The notes below the pieces were generated by a model. The model was given only the letters and a program-made list of their open reading frames with translations, was not told the origin of the DNA and made no database searches. This document shows positions 34,046 to 45,929 of a stretch of DNA of 64,000 bases, one piece after another (the stretch's first letter is position 1; each line of letters starts with the position of its first letter). The position numbers were made by a program, and so were the translations under genes. The DNA is from Chenopodium formosanum (lineage: Eukaryota > Streptophyta > Magnoliopsida > Caryophyllales > Amaranthaceae): assembly GCA_024500155.1 (NCBI GenBank), contig CM044877.1, positions 33,665,001 to 33,729,000 of the forward strand, given 5' to 3'.

Positions 34046-35251
34046 TTGATCAAAGAATACTATAAAAGTGATGATGATTTTGCTACATTGATTGAAGAGT
34101 GTTCTAAAGGAGCCGTGGGTTCTTATTTGCTGCAAGATGGGTTTCTTTTCAAAGGAAATCGACTTTGTCTTCCTAAGTGTTCTATTAGAGAGCTAGTGGT
34201 TAGAGAAGCTCATGGGGGAGGAATTGCTGATCACTTTGGCATTACAAAGACCTTGAGTATGTTACAAGAACACTTCTATTGGCCTAAGATGCTCACGGAT
34301 GTGCAACTAGTTATTTCTAGGTGTGCAACTTGTCAAAAAGTGAAGGCTACTTTTCATCAAGGCTTGTATACTCCTTTACCTGTTCCAGAGTCACCTTGGG
34401 AAGATATTTCTATGGATTTTATTGTGGGATCGCTGAGAACACAACGGGGGAAAGACTCTATTATGGTTGTTGTGGATAGGTTCTCTAAGATGGCTCATTT
34501 TGTTCCTTGTCACAAAGTGGATGATGCTATGAAAGTGGCGGAATTATACTTCAAAGAGATTGTTAGATTGCATGGAATTTCGAAAACTATTGTGAGTGAT
34601 CGAGATACAAAGTTCATGAGTTTCTTTTGGAAGTCTTTATGGAAGCTTGTGGGAACTAAATTGCTCTTTAGTACATCTTACCATCCACAAACTGATGGAC
34701 AAACCGAGGTTACTAATCGTACTCTTGGTGCGCTTTTGCGTGGGTTAGTGAGTAAGACACAAAAGGATTGGGACATCAAGTTAGCTCATGCGGAGTTTTC
34801 TTATAATAGATCACCTACATATGCTACCAAACATAGTCCTTTTGAGGTAGTCTATGGAGTCAATCCGAAACTTCCAATTGATCTTGTTCCATTGCCTAAG
34901 GGTGAGTTAATTCACAAAGATGCCGAGTCTAAGTTGAAGAGTATGCTCAAATTACATGCTCAAATTCGCATAAGAATAGAGAAAGTAAATGACATGTACA
35001 AAGCTAGAGCAAACAAGCATAGAAAGCAACAAGGTTACAATGTTGGAGACTTGGTATGGTTACAGTTGAGAAAGGAAAGATTTCCAGGAAAACGCAAGAA
35101 TAAGTTGATGCCTAGAAGTGAAGGTCCTTTCAAGATTATTGAGAAGATCAATGACAATGCTTATAAGTTAGAATTTCCGGAAGAATATGGAGTTAGTGCT
35201 ACATTCAATGTTGGCGATTTGGCTAAGTATATTCCTGATGAAGAACTTTGA
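34046..35251 (+). pseudogene. Gypsy integrase
   Basis: The zinc-binding region has HGGGIADHFG and CATCQKVK. The core has SMDFIVGS, IVSDRDTKF and PQTDGQTEVTNR, giving Asp, Asp, Glu. The C-terminal part has the GPFKIIEKINDNAYKLEFP fold. A TGA stops it at 35249-35251, but the frame stays open into the 3' LTR (DLRTNSFEEEEDDA, then to 35358). In CRM-like elements the end of the polyprotein is known to lie in or near the 3' LTR. Confidence 0.88.
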
Positions 35252-35267
35252 GATTTGAGGACAAATT

Positions 35268-35286
35268 CTTTCGAAGAAGAGGAGGA
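35268..35286 (+). promoter_or_regulatory. Polypurine tract of the gypsy element
   Basis: TTCGAAGAAGAGGAGGA lies directly before the TG of the 3' LTR. Confidence 0.75.
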
Positions 35287-36028
35287 TGATGCATGTCTAA
35301 GCATGGAGAACTTCGAAGATTTGCTTATCATGCATCAAGATAGTGTCCCTAAACATTGATTCAAGCCAAGCATTGCATGGACACTTTCTTGGATATCAAA
35401 GCAAAGCCACGGTTTGCTTAGTGGTTTTTCTTGGAGTTTATTTCACTTTCTTGAACTTTCTTAAATTTTCTTTACTTAGATTTTGCTTACAAGTTTTTAC
35501 CTTTCACTTGAAAGGGTTTTTCTTGGTTCAAGCATTAGGATCTTTAATCTTTAATTAGTTCTTTAATCTTTATTTATTTATTTAGTTGCTTTCAAAATCA
35601 GTTAGTTAGCAAAATAAATCAGGTTATTTAGGTGTGTGCTTGCTCTCCAAGGAAGATTGGCGTGTGCTTGTGCGCCAAGGTGCTTGCTCTTCAAGCAAGT
35701 TAGAATTCTAGTTTAATTAGGATTGAATTAGGAACTTGTCCTAATCTTTCTAGGTAAACTAAATCTTATAAATAGGGCTGTAAACACACGAATAAAAACA
35801 CACAGATTATTATTATTGTTTTAAGTTTTAAACACTTAAGTTTTGTTGATTGTGATCAATTGCTGTTTTGCTTGTTTTAGTTAAAACATTCGTTTGGATT
35901 GATTAATTAGGTGGATTCTTAATTGATTAATCTTAGTTTTGCTTAATTCTTGGTGGATTTCCTGTATAGAATTAGACTTAAACATATCCCTTATGTTTTG
36001 TTGATTTTCGGATCAATAATTCACATCA
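35287..36028 (+). repeat. 3' LTR of the gypsy element
   Basis: It matches the 5' LTR along its length with scattered changes and ends TTCACATCA, followed by the duplication CAAAA. Confidence 0.95.
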
Positions 36029-36189
36029 CAAAAGATGTCATCACTAGAATACATATTAGCATAATTATTTAAATAAAGAAAAAAAAATAAAATAGAAAAG
36101 GAAATAGAAAAAAAAAACAAAAAGAAAATTGGGTTGCCTCCCACTTAGCGCTGGTTTTTAAGGTCCCGCACGACCCTACTCAATTCTTC

Positions 36190-37255
36190 AATCAGAAGAA
36201 TCCAATGCCTTGAGTAACTTATCATATGCCCCTGCAAACATATCATTGAGAACTACATATTGGTCGAAAACAAGCACAAAATCTTAAAATACAAGGGGTT
36301 AGAAAAATCAGAAGAGAAATTAAAAGAAAATGAAGAGTGAGAAGAGTAAGAAGAGGAAGAAAAATCAAAATAAAAAGAAAAGGGAAAAAATTTACAACTT
36401 TTCTCTACTTGTTCTTTGGGCAATATAAACCTCTTTGAATGAACACCAAGGTCCACTTTGGCCACTGTCATGCAATGGAGATATTCTGAGAAAGTTAAAG
36501 CAATAAAGCATAGAGGATGAATTCACAAGTTTAAGACTCTCTACACATGGGACATAAAAGGAAGGTAGAGTTGGCTTAACATCCATGAATTTACCATTAT
36601 TAATCGCACCCTCTTCTATAAGCATGTCTGCACAAGAGTCCGTAGCTTGAATTTTCATACCCAATGATTCCTCAACCATGTATTCATCATCTAACGGTTC
36701 ATCATCCTCAAAAATATATAGCATATCCACTTTGTTCTCATCATGAACATCTATTAATTCATACATGTTCTCATGAAAATTTTCATTCTTAATCCACCCT
36801 TCATCGTCATCATAAATATATTGTAAGGCACTAGATTTTACAATAGAATGCGCTTCATACTTGGGAGAGGGGTTTGGAACATGCATGAAAGAATTATTGT
36901 AAGGACATGAAGAGTCATCATGATCATATGAATAACAGTGAGAACAATAACAAGGGGATGGAGCATTGGTCAAAGAAGTGAAGGAGAAGAAATTTTCTTG
37001 AGTTGGTTCAACATACAATGTCATTTCCCACTCATATGTATCTCTATCAAACCACTCAATAAAATCCCAACCAAAAGACTCTTCACTACATATAGACTCA
37101 ACAATATACCTAGTTTCTTCATTTAGACCCTCATAAATCACTAAGCACAAATCCCATTCTTCAATTCCATGATTAGGACCAACAATGTCACCAAGCCTAT
37201 AATAATATCTCCAAAACACCTCATTCTCAAATTGTGGAAAATAAAAAATAGCCAT
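36190..37255 (-). pseudogene. Gag-like protein of Athila-like element B
   Basis: The ATG at 37255 starts MAIFYFPQFENEVFWRYYYR, matching MAYISILQFDNEPFWVYFNR of element A. GLNEETRYIV, FGWDFIEWFDRDTYEWE and an acidic middle region (YDDDEGWIKNENF) follow. The first frame ends at 36392. An overlapping frame carries a Ser/Phe-rich run (36290-36400) and then DMFAGAYDKLLKAL near 36205-36250, matching DMFAGAYEKILRSL in element A. The frame change means this copy is broken or spliced. Function unknown; capsid-like by position and pattern. Confidence 0.6.
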
Positions 37256-37380
37256 TAAAATAAATCCAAAAATGAGAAAGAGAAACCTACAAACACAATA
37301 ATTAGTAGAAAAAAAAATAAAAAATATATATATACAGATTAGTCTCACCAAATAAGAAGCTAAATAAAATTAAGTCGTCT

Positions 37381-37399
37381 CCCCGTCAACGGCGCAAAA
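37381..37399 (-). promoter_or_regulatory. Primer binding site of element B
   Basis: The minus strand reads TTTTGCGCCGTTGACGGGG, a diverged form of the Athila/Tat site TTGGCGCCGTTGCCGGGGA, next to the LTR end. Confidence 0.75.
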
Positions 37400-37402
37400 A
37401 TT

Positions 37403-38400
37403 TGATAGGTTGTCGTACACCTGTCAAAAATAAACTCCTAACAAAACCAACTAACAATGTAGTAAGGTAAGTAGGGTCGAATCCACTGAGAGATGGCTAT
37501 TTAATCTAGCTTTCAAGGTATGGAGAAACTAAACTATGTCACAAATTGGGATAGAAAAATAGTCTAAATTAAAATAGAAATAAAACAATTAATAAAAAGA
37601 CCTAGGGTTATGGTTCACCATGTTTATAGCTCTAAATCTATCAAATATCAATAACAATTCAATTAATCAATTATCTAGAGCAATTGCTAAGCCTATGGTC
37701 GGGTCTTAATGCTCTCAATTCAACATGTGCAGTACGGTCGCTAACATAATCAGAATTGCTAATTGTAGGGAAGCCTCTAAAAGTAAGATCTTTCTATTCA
37801 AACTCTTATTAACATGAATTAATCAGGTAGCAAGATTAACAATAAAACACTATCAATGAGAGAAATTAATAATCAATATATTAAAAAAATCAATCAAGAT
37901 TCATTGTATAAACATGGATTCCCAAACCCTAGAAATAAACTACTACTCTAGCATGAAATAAATAATAAAAACTAAATCTAATGAATAAAGCATAATAAAA
38001 ATAAAGAAATAAAATTACCTCTATAAATTAAAGTAAGAAATTCAAGAACAAATCCGTGGAGGAATCCATGGAGTTGTCCATGAAAAACTAGGGCTAGAGA
38101 GAAAATGAACGTAAGATAAAAAGTATGAAAAGGCATAAGGAAAAATAATAATCCCATGAAGTATTTATATCATCCTAAAACTAATCTAAAGATAAAATAA
38201 ATAAAATAAAATCAGAAAAATAGCAATTACATAAGTCGAGATATGATTGGTCAATTGAAAGAGTTATAATCGATGTAGGATTCCTAGTAGCTTGCGCGCA
38301 CACCCCACCCATCGGGTGATGGGTGGCCGATGGTCGGACGAGCTATTAGTGAGTGACGTGAGGGAGTTTGTAGTGTGCACTTTATTTGCACAATTTGGGT
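37403..38400 (-). repeat. 5' LTR of Athila-like element B (right edge approximate)
   Basis: The plus strand begins TGATAGGTTGTCGTACACC. A minus-strand TATA box (TATTTATA, 38162-38169) separates R-U5 from a U3 with the palindromic words CCCATCGGGTGATGGG near 38307-38330. The junction with element C near 38400 was not fixed. Confidence 0.6.
38300..38340. repeat. Palindromic GC-rich words in the element B LTR
   Basis: ACCCATCGGGTGATGGGT and the nearby GGCCGATGGTCGG are largely self-complementary. They lie about 140 bp upstream of the TATA box on the minus strand. Confidence 0.65.
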
Positions 38401-39361
38401 GGGTTTTGAGAAGTAATTTGTTCTTGATCATATTTTTGTTTTTTTGAGTTTGAAAGTTGTATATATTTGAGAAAAATAAAAGTGTGATGAAAAAAAGAAG
38501 TTCAAAGAAAAAAAAAGTGAGAAATTTGAAAAAAGAAAGTAGACTTCTAAGAAAAAAAAAGAAAAATGTTTGATGTTCAGATGTTCTAAGTGAAGGTTAA
38601 TCAAAAGAAAAGAAAAAAAAAAGTTGAGTTCAATGTAAATATTTCAAGTTATGAGTTCAAGGTTTGTTTTTCACTCAAATTCTACATTATCATATTTTTA
38701 TGAGTGAAATTATGAGTGTTGGGATTGTTTTAATTGTTTGGAGTGTATATTTGGTGGTTTGTTATTGGGGATTGGTTATGTTGGAGATGTGTATGGTCAT
38801 TATTTTTTATCATGGGTTTATTAGGATTTGGCTCCCTTAATGCATAGATTTTCTCTCACATTATCCCAAATTTATCCTACCTTTACCCTAGCCTTACATT
38901 ACAAGCTTAAAAGACCTTCCGACCTTGTGCATAGAAGTTATGTAAATGTGAAAGTGTTGTTTTTCAATGCAAGTTATGACTTGGCATATTTCGAGTCGAC
39001 TAGTAGGATGAGCGTTCAATGTTTTTATACACACGAGAGTGTGAGTTGGGAGGGCATTGTTCACATTAAAGGGGTTGGGATAGAGAGCGATCGAGTACAT
39101 TCTTTACTCGCCACATAAATGAGAGTCGAGTGTGTGAGCACTAGTCTTGAATTCTATATGCTCTTGTGGTTTGCTCTACTTGACAATTGTTAGGGAGGAA
39201 GGGTGATTAGATGAATAAGATTGATTGATGTTGAAGCATGTTCATTTAATTTTACCTTGAATCATTGGCTTTTGATTTGTTTATTGGGGTGAAGTATGTT
39301 TTATGTGTTCATTGATGAGCTCTTTGCTTAGGGACAAGCAAAGGTTTGACTTAGGAAAGTT
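38400..39361 (+). mobile_element. 3' internal region of Athila-like element C
   Basis: Text near 38860-38930 (accctagccttaca... aagaccttccgacc) resembles the 3' region of element A. A purine-rich tract lies at 38470-38620. The polypurine tract GACAAGCAAAGGTTTGACTTAGGAAAG lies just before the LTR at 39362. No coding region is supported. The left part of the element is missing. Confidence 0.6.
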
Positions 39362-40725
39362 TGATATGTCTATTTTATATAGTGTTTTACCCCCATCCCG
39401 TGGTCATTATTAGTAGTGTTTTTGGCTCTTTCGGGCCACTTTTATTACTAATTTGTGTGTTCTAGTGTTTTCGTAGTTTTAGTTGTATTTTACAGGAAAT
39501 TGCACTCTTGGAGCATTTTCCTGGGCCTTATTGGATCGACTACGGAAGCTAGAAGGACACGACCACTTTTGGAGCCCAAGATCGGTGAGAGCCGGTGACT
39601 AAGGGCTCGGTTATTTGGATCACGAGGCAATTGGACCATGTATTCAAGACCCGAGAGGAAATATGGATTGGGCCGAGAAATCTAGCCCAATCGAAGTCCA
39701 AGCCTTGAAGATGAAGACCGGGCCCGATCGGGCGGCTGCGCGCATGAGTGCCATGAAGGAAAGGCGCGCCCGATCGGGTGAGCGTAGGCTCGATCAGGCG
39801 CGGCACATTAGAGTGGGCGTTGTAAAAAAGGCGGGCCCGATCGGGCGCGTGTTTTTCTAGAGTCTGATTAAGCTTAGTTTAATTCGTGTTTTAGGGGAAG
39901 TATATATACGTTTTGTACGGATTATTTTACTTACCTTCTTTCTCTTAGACTTTCTCTCTCTACTTAGTATTTTTCTCTCTCTTAAATTCTCTCAAAACTC
40001 TTGTTCTTAATTCCTTCATTAATTCCAGATTTAGTTTGGTACAATTTCTTCCCTTTTTAATTTCAGTTATTTTAATTGTTTTCTTGATTATGTTCTTATT
40101 TATTTATTTGATTGTTTTAGTTATGATGATTAGTGAGTAGTTTAATTCTAGGGTTTATGGGGATCCATAATTAATATGAAGGGATAGTTTGTTATTTTTG
40201 ACTATTGATATTGCATGATAATTTCCTATTGAATTGTTTTAATTCTTTGCAATTAGATTATGAATCGAGCAGATGTAATTTGATTGTGAATGTTTAGCAA
40301 TATTGAATTGATGAATCGAGCAGATGTTAATTTAATGTTAAAGGCTATTTTTAATAGGAACTTAGGTCTAGTAAATTGCGAGAGCATGTTAGATCTATGT
40401 TGATTAATAAATTGCGAGAGCCTGTTAATCATGTTATCTATGCATTGTTAATTATTAATTACTTCGTTTTATCCCAGAATATTAATTATTGGTGAACCTG
40501 TGACCCTAGGTTTCCTTATTATTGATTCTTTTCTCCCTAAACTTATTCTTCGTAGTATAGAATTCATACCTAAAAATATTGGTTACTTGGATAATTTAGA
40601 TTATAATAATTAATTAGAATTAAAAAGACTTGTTTCCCTGTGGAGTTCGACCCTACTTCCCTATCTACTGTAGTTAGTGATTTAGGTAATTATTTTTCAT
40701 TAGGGGATACGACTTTACCCTGTCA
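39362..40725 (+). repeat. 3' LTR of Athila-like element C
   Basis: It opens TGATATGTCTATTTTATATAG after a polypurine tract and ends ACCCTGTCA. A TATA box (TATATATA, 39901-39908) follows a block of CCCGATCGGG repeats. Two copies of GAATCGAGCAGATGT and of AAATTGCGAGAGC lie in R-U5 (40260-40420). Confidence 0.8.
39715..39855. repeat. CCCGATCGGGCGCG palindromic repeats
   Basis: CCCGATCGGG occurs three times, with a diverged GCTCGATCAGGCGCG between, and GCGCG words attached. The last copy ends about 50 bp upstream of the TATA box at 39901. Confidence 0.85.
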
Positions 40726-41034
40726 GATTCTATATTCATTCCTCATGCATATAAATCTCAAAATAATATTCCACAAACGCATATTTTTCATTGAGCGACC
40801 TCGATACGTCAACGTTTCATCATTTCATTGTCCGATTTTTCTAAAACTACTCCGAAAGCGTCTAAATAATTATAAAAACTACCTGAAACATTTAGAAAAT
40901 ACAAACGAAGAATAATAGAGTACAAAACAAACAACTTATGCATTAAAGACCTAAAAAGCGACAAAAAGACCCAAAAACATTTATAAAACTAGCATAAACG
41001 TGCCTACAAATCCTATATAAATGTGATTCATCAT
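40726..41034. other. Short unassigned AT-rich stretch
   Basis: It lies between the end of element C and the Tat-like fragment. No gene, repeat or terminal motif was recognised. Confidence 0.5.
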
Positions 41035-43463
41035 TTTAACGTCTGAGAGATAGCATTCTCTAGCCGTCTACTAATCTCCGTTCATGAAGCCAACAGATTC
41101 ATCATCCCTCTCATATTTGAGAAGCATGAGAGATGGGATAATGACGACCTTACACTCGTTCAAAGTGGGTCGGTCAAGAATGAGGTTATAGGCGGTCAGC
41201 TCTTCGACCACCAAAAATTGGACGGTCATGTGCTGCCCTTTTCTCTTTTCTCCCAGCCGGACAAGGAGATTTATCTATCCGACTGGGTGCACCACTCCTC
41301 CCCCAAACCTAATAAGAGGATGTGAGACATCATGCATGCTATCCATCTTATACTTGAGCTTAGAAAGGCACTTGTAGCTGATGATGTCCGATTCGCTACT
41401 TGTGTCAATCAAAATGCGGACAATCAATTGGTTGGCCACTTTGCATTCAATGACCACATGATCATCATGCGGCCGACGCATGTCCTTCTTCAAAAGAATT
41501 GACCATCTTCCTTCGATGATCCTTGGTGCCCCGCATGGTTGGGCCACCTCTAGCGAATCCGCCTGCTATAGTGTATACCAGCTCCTCATCGGTGTCCGAA
41601 CTACAAGCGAGCTGGGGAGTATTTTTGGAGGACTGCCCCGGATTTGGTTTGGAAGTCACTTTAGACTTCACAGAAGACTTCAGCACTCCTTTGTCGACCA
41701 GACGATCAAAGCTTGAGGCTGTAACATTCGCTAGTGTCATGGCTGACATCCTCATGGTAGTAGCAGTGTTTGTTTTTGTTCTGATTTTCAGCAGAACCTT
41801 TCATTGGATTCAACATCTATAAGGTCAACCGGTCCTTTCTCTCCATGAAGATGGAGTAGTTGTCCTTGTTAAACTTATACCTTGGAATGTACGGTTTAAA
41901 TTCCTTCTTCTTTTTCTAGGACGGCTGGTCAGAGTCACCAACAGCCTATATCTTTTTTCCTCTTGCTCTCTTCAAGCTTTTGAGCTGGCTGAGTAGGCTG
42001 ACTCTCCTTCTGCTTATCAGACCTTTTAGAGTCCGATTGCTTATTTGAGGAGCAGAGTTCGGTTGCTTGTATATAGGCTTCCGCCTATATCAGGGCTCCT
42101 TGAAGGGTAAAGATTTTCTTGTGGACGAGGTCGAACTTGAAAGTCGACCCATCCTTCAGACCCTTGAAGAAATCAGTATAGGCTACCTCGTCAAACAGCC
42201 CTTGAATATGGATTCTCACCAGATTAAACTGCCTGACGTAGCAGCGCAATCCTTCTCTATCTCCCTGCTGCACATTGCTTAGATTAAGGCTGGTTTTCTT
42301 TGCAGGGATATTCATACAGAAGTTCGAAGCAAACAAGAACACGAGCGTCTTGAAGCTATTTATGCATCCAGTCGGCAGGTTTCCAAACCTCTTTTGGGCT
42401 ATACCCTTCAGGGTAGCTGGGAAGCAACGACACCAAGCGGCATCATCCAACCCCTATAACTACATAAGAAGGGTGTATGCCAAAAGGTGATCTTCTGGGT
42501 TGGAGGTACCATTATAGGTTCCTACCAACACATTCTTAACCTTGGCCGGCTGTTCGGCCTCAGCTATCTCCCTAGAGAACGCAGAGGGTTTTTCTTCAAG
42601 GTTTTGCAGCCGAAGCTGCTAGTCCAAAGGCTGGAAATTGTATACTGCCTGTCCTCCGAAGAAGGCAGGTTGGATGTAGGGCAAAGCAGGCGGCCTGTAT
42701 AATGGCTGGGCAACATACTGTGCCGAATTAATTACATGGGGACCCGTGTGGACGGAGAGACCCCCTGACGGAGTCCCGTGTATAGATTGTGAATTCCTCA
42801 CTGAGGTATTCTTGAAGCAATCTGGGTAAGTTGACGTGGATGCCGACTCAGACAACTGTTGATTCTTCTTTTGCTTAATGTAATGTCGAGCATTCCGAAA
42901 ATGTCTTTTTGCTGCCATTCGGCTACACATGCTGGATGGCCTTTCTCTTTACCGCTTTAGGGAAACGGAGTTTGGAAAGAATAATCAAAGGTCAAGCCTT
43001 CTCCTTTGTAGCAGGGTGAGGGGTCGAATGTCGGTCCTTGATTAACTTTACTTTCACAGCTTGAGCTATTTTTTTTTTTTTTTGCTGACTTCTCCTTTCT
43101 AGGAGCAGTCATCCTTTTAGTGAACAATTTCTTGATTTCACCCTTGAAACTTGTCATGACTTTCATGAGCTCGTCTCGGGTGACTGGGGTTTATCTAACA
43201 GCCTGCGTCTGGTCATACGACTATCTAGGGGGCTTGCTTGTACCCTCCTGGTCACTGTTCCGCTCTCGTTTTTCTTTGGGACATATGCGGTTAGAGATGA
43301 GTGACCCATCAGGGGCCACATAGGTTTGACTTCACAGTCGTCGCCGGTGTCATGGTCCGAATAGCTAGACCTCTCCATCAACCAGAGGCCGGTTGGTCTC
43401 TGGAGGCGGTACAGGCTCTTGTGAAACCATCTTTAAGGTACTCTCCCCATAGACGGCGCCAAA
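41035..43463 (-). pseudogene. Gag-protease fragment of a second Tat-like element
   Basis: The minus strand repeats the Gag and protease of the element at 17968-28182: KKTSLNLSNVQQGDREGLR, FKGLKDGSTFKFDLV, then ILIDTSSESDIISYKCL. The protease triad is DTS instead of DTG. Several stops and frame changes are present. It is cut off at 41035, opposite the matching point near 26350, so reverse transcriptase and integrase are missing. It shows what the truncated Gag of the first element has lost. Confidence 0.8.
43446..43463 (-). promoter_or_regulatory. Primer binding site, Tat type
   Basis: The minus strand reads TTTGGCGCCGTCTATGGG, the typical Tat-clade site, right next to the LTR. Confidence 0.88.
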
Positions 43464-43951
43464 TGTTTTGGGGGTTTTTGTGTCCCTTGGGAGAGTTAAA
43501 ACTCGAAGACTGGATCCAACGAAGTCTCCTGCACCTACAAAAAAAAGAAACTCCAGATGTTCGAAGGTCCGCCTCTGAAGATTAATTTAGTACGGATTCA
43601 GAGTAAAACGTGCGGAAAGTAAATATCTTCTCGAATTTCGAGATCAGGTGCTCTCTGTTTTCGAGAGTAATAAATTATGTAATGATAAGAACGTGCCCCA
43701 ATAAAAGGGGGAATCTCCCTACTTATAGGATCCTAGAAAAATGTGTTCTACCCTAGGGTTTGTTGATCTAGGGATTTGGGTTGCGCCGTTTTACGGCTAC
43801 CTCGGGAATTGAGCCTTGAAGGCCGCCAATTTTGGGGGGTATATCTGCTTGACACGTGTTGGCCCCTGAGAGGTCCATTTGGAGGCCTTCTTAGGTGACA
43901 CGTGGCAAGCTCACATTGTGCCACGTGGCAGGGTAGAAATACCCAAATTAA
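43464..43951 (-). repeat. 5' LTR of the second Tat-like element
   Basis: It opens TGTTTTGGGGGTTTTTGTGTCCC, like the LTR at 17968, and keeps three ACGTG-type boxes and a GCCACGTGGCAGGGT end. The last bases, ACCCAAATTA, are a decayed form of ACCCAAAACA. Confidence 0.8.
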
Positions 43952-43969
43952 CGCCCTCTCTTGCAGGAT

Positions 43970-44441
43970 TAAATGGAATTTGTACTTGAAATCACACTTA
44001 ATTAGATAATTAATAATTTGATTTTAGGCTAATATGATTTTAATTCAAGTGCTCGCCAATAACAGATTCGTTTGTGCATTAATAATCAACCAACATAGAT
44101 TAAACGGGTTTAGGATTAATATATCGATTGTATGTTAGTCAGAAAGCGCACATGAATATGAGAAGAATAAAGTAGAGGCCTATTTTTAGGACAGGTTCAA
44201 TGTATTTTAGGTTGGATTTGTACCTTCATTCTTGAATATCTAATCATGGTTTAGGACCACTAGGGAATTAGCGATCTCATGGATCGTGAAGGGGTGTAAC
44301 TTCACCTTATGAACGGTTTACAAGTTCCTAAAATTTGTTAGCGACTCTTTTGCTGTAGCTTCCTTCCCTTTGGACAACACCATGCTTAAATTTATGATCA
44401 CAGTGGGGTTCAAGTGTGGGATGCTTGAAATATTCCCTACA
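43970..44441 (+). repeat. LTR fragment (R-U5) of a third Tat-like family
   Basis: GGAATTTGTACTTGAAATCAC to ATTCCCTACA repeats the end of the LTR at 46781-48608 (48145-48608), with many changes. The U3 part is missing. No primer site follows; a CACTA-like end begins six bases later. Confidence 0.75.
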
Positions 44442-44446
44442 ACCAT

Positions 44447-45929
44447 CACTAATGGAAAAATTGTCATTTGTAACACCGTATTTGTAACGGGCATGGAAAA
44501 ATCTGTTACAAAAGAGTAATGTAACTGGAAAAATATATGATCGTTACGGAAAAACTTATTTGTAACGGGCAAACAAATGCCCGTTACGAACATTTAATAG
44601 TTGTAACGGGAAAATAAATGCCCGTTACAAACAGTTATTATTTGTATCGGACAAATAAATACCGTTACAATTAAATAAAGCTCTACGGTTTAAAACCTTT
44701 TTTTTGTTCGCACTTCCTCCAGCCGCATTTCTTCCTCAAAGATCTCTCTCTCTCTCTCTTTCCTGTCTCCTCTTCGTACTCACTTCTCTTCTCTTTTTCT
44801 CTCCTCAAATCACTTTCTCTCTACTCAGTATTGCTCATTTCTCCTTCACTTCGATTTATTTCCAGATCTTTGCAAAACCCTATATAAATAATTTTGTTCG
44901 TCGATTAATCGCCGAAAATTGCAAAGAAATTACCTCTATTGTTATGGATGTTGTTGATTTTGATTATAATTAGAGAAAGTAGTATGATGTATACATCCAG
45001 ATCATCGTTATGTCGGGAATGTCAAGCCTTGAGATGTCGCACCAATTTTCCGACAAGTTGCGAGGGTTTTCCACCACCTCGCAAGCTTTTTACGCCCATT
45101 GTTATGCTTGGAATGTCAAGCCGTGAGATGTCGATCCGAGCATGCAATTGGTCAAGGTTTTTCAATTTTATATTCTATTTTAATTTAGGTTAAAATATAA
45201 ATCTTGTTTTTCTTTTTTTGTTTTTAATTCAAATTTCTGATTAAAATTAATTTGTTTTTTTTCTTAATATTACTTAGATCTGATTTACTTTTTTTATTTT
45301 GAGATAATTGTTTGTGTTAATTTTTATTTAATTTTTTTAATTTTTGGGCGGTGTGGCAGATTCTCCTGATTTTGGTTTTTGATTTTTTCTTGTTCTAGAT
45401 GATTTCTAGTTTTTTTTTTTTGAATTTGAAACTTATTTATTAATTTGGATGATTTTTTTGTTGATTTACCTTGAATTTTAGTGTGAATTGATCGAGATTT
45501 GTATTTTTTTATATTGAAGTTGTTGTTGATTTAAATAATTTCAATTATCTTCGTTTTGATTTTTCTAATTACTAGGTTAAACTGGAAATTGAACTGAATT
45601 GGCTTCTAGTAGTATTTAAGCTGTTTGGTTTGAATGCAGTTGAGCGAGTTATTAAATTTTGTATTTTATATGTGATCTAATTTTAGGATCTGCTTTTGCT
45701 ATGCATTGTCAGGATTTATACTTGACGGTTGTTGATTGAGATATTGTATCATTTATATATAAATATTGCAATAGCTTTCGTCGTTCTCGAGGGGTGGTGT
45801 AGAAGATTTTCTTACCTTGTAGGGTCTGTAAGCCTGTTAAGGTTGTGTGGCACTATGACAGTAAAAACAATATATTGAGAAAGGATTATTGAATTGTGAC
45901 CCTGTGGGTGTTTTTTTATCAACTGTACG
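44447..45929 (+). mobile_element. Left end and leader of a CACTA-like element
   Basis: CACTAATGGAAAAATTG is followed by a run of GTAACGGGC and GCCCGTTAC words in both directions (44485-44630), the kind of subterminal repeat array found in CACTA elements. A pyrimidine-rich leader (44700-44850) and intron-like sequence follow. No transposase and no right end were recognised, so it is truncated. Confidence 0.5.

Larger units (their letters stand above)
29872..36028 (+). mobile_element. Complete Ty3/gypsy retrotransposon with 5 bp target duplication
   Basis: LTRs are 29872-30614 and 35287-36028. CAAAA flanks both sides (29867-29871, 36029-36033). It has a Met-tRNA primer site, gag, zinc knuckle, protease, reverse transcriptase, RNase H and integrase in gypsy order. 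Wording of protease and integrase resembles the CRM/Reina side of the chromoviruses, but no clear chromodomain is seen. At least four stops and one frameshift break the coding region. By eye the LTRs differ at about 20 positions, so it is older than the Tat insertion. Confidence 0.93.
36029..37400 (-). mobile_element. Athila-like element B, internal region
   Basis: The primer site at 37381-37399 and LTR from 37403 set the minus orientation. The internal part carries the gag-like gene and, near 36128-36160, GGTTGCCTCCCACTTAGCGC, a motif common in Athila-type internal regions. It continues at 29370-29871 across the nested gypsy element. No pol genes are present. Confidence 0.7.

Noticed and set aside
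38828..39118. 96-codon plus-strand frame in element C
   Set aside because: It lies in a non-coding 3' region related to element A, where the matching frame is not kept.
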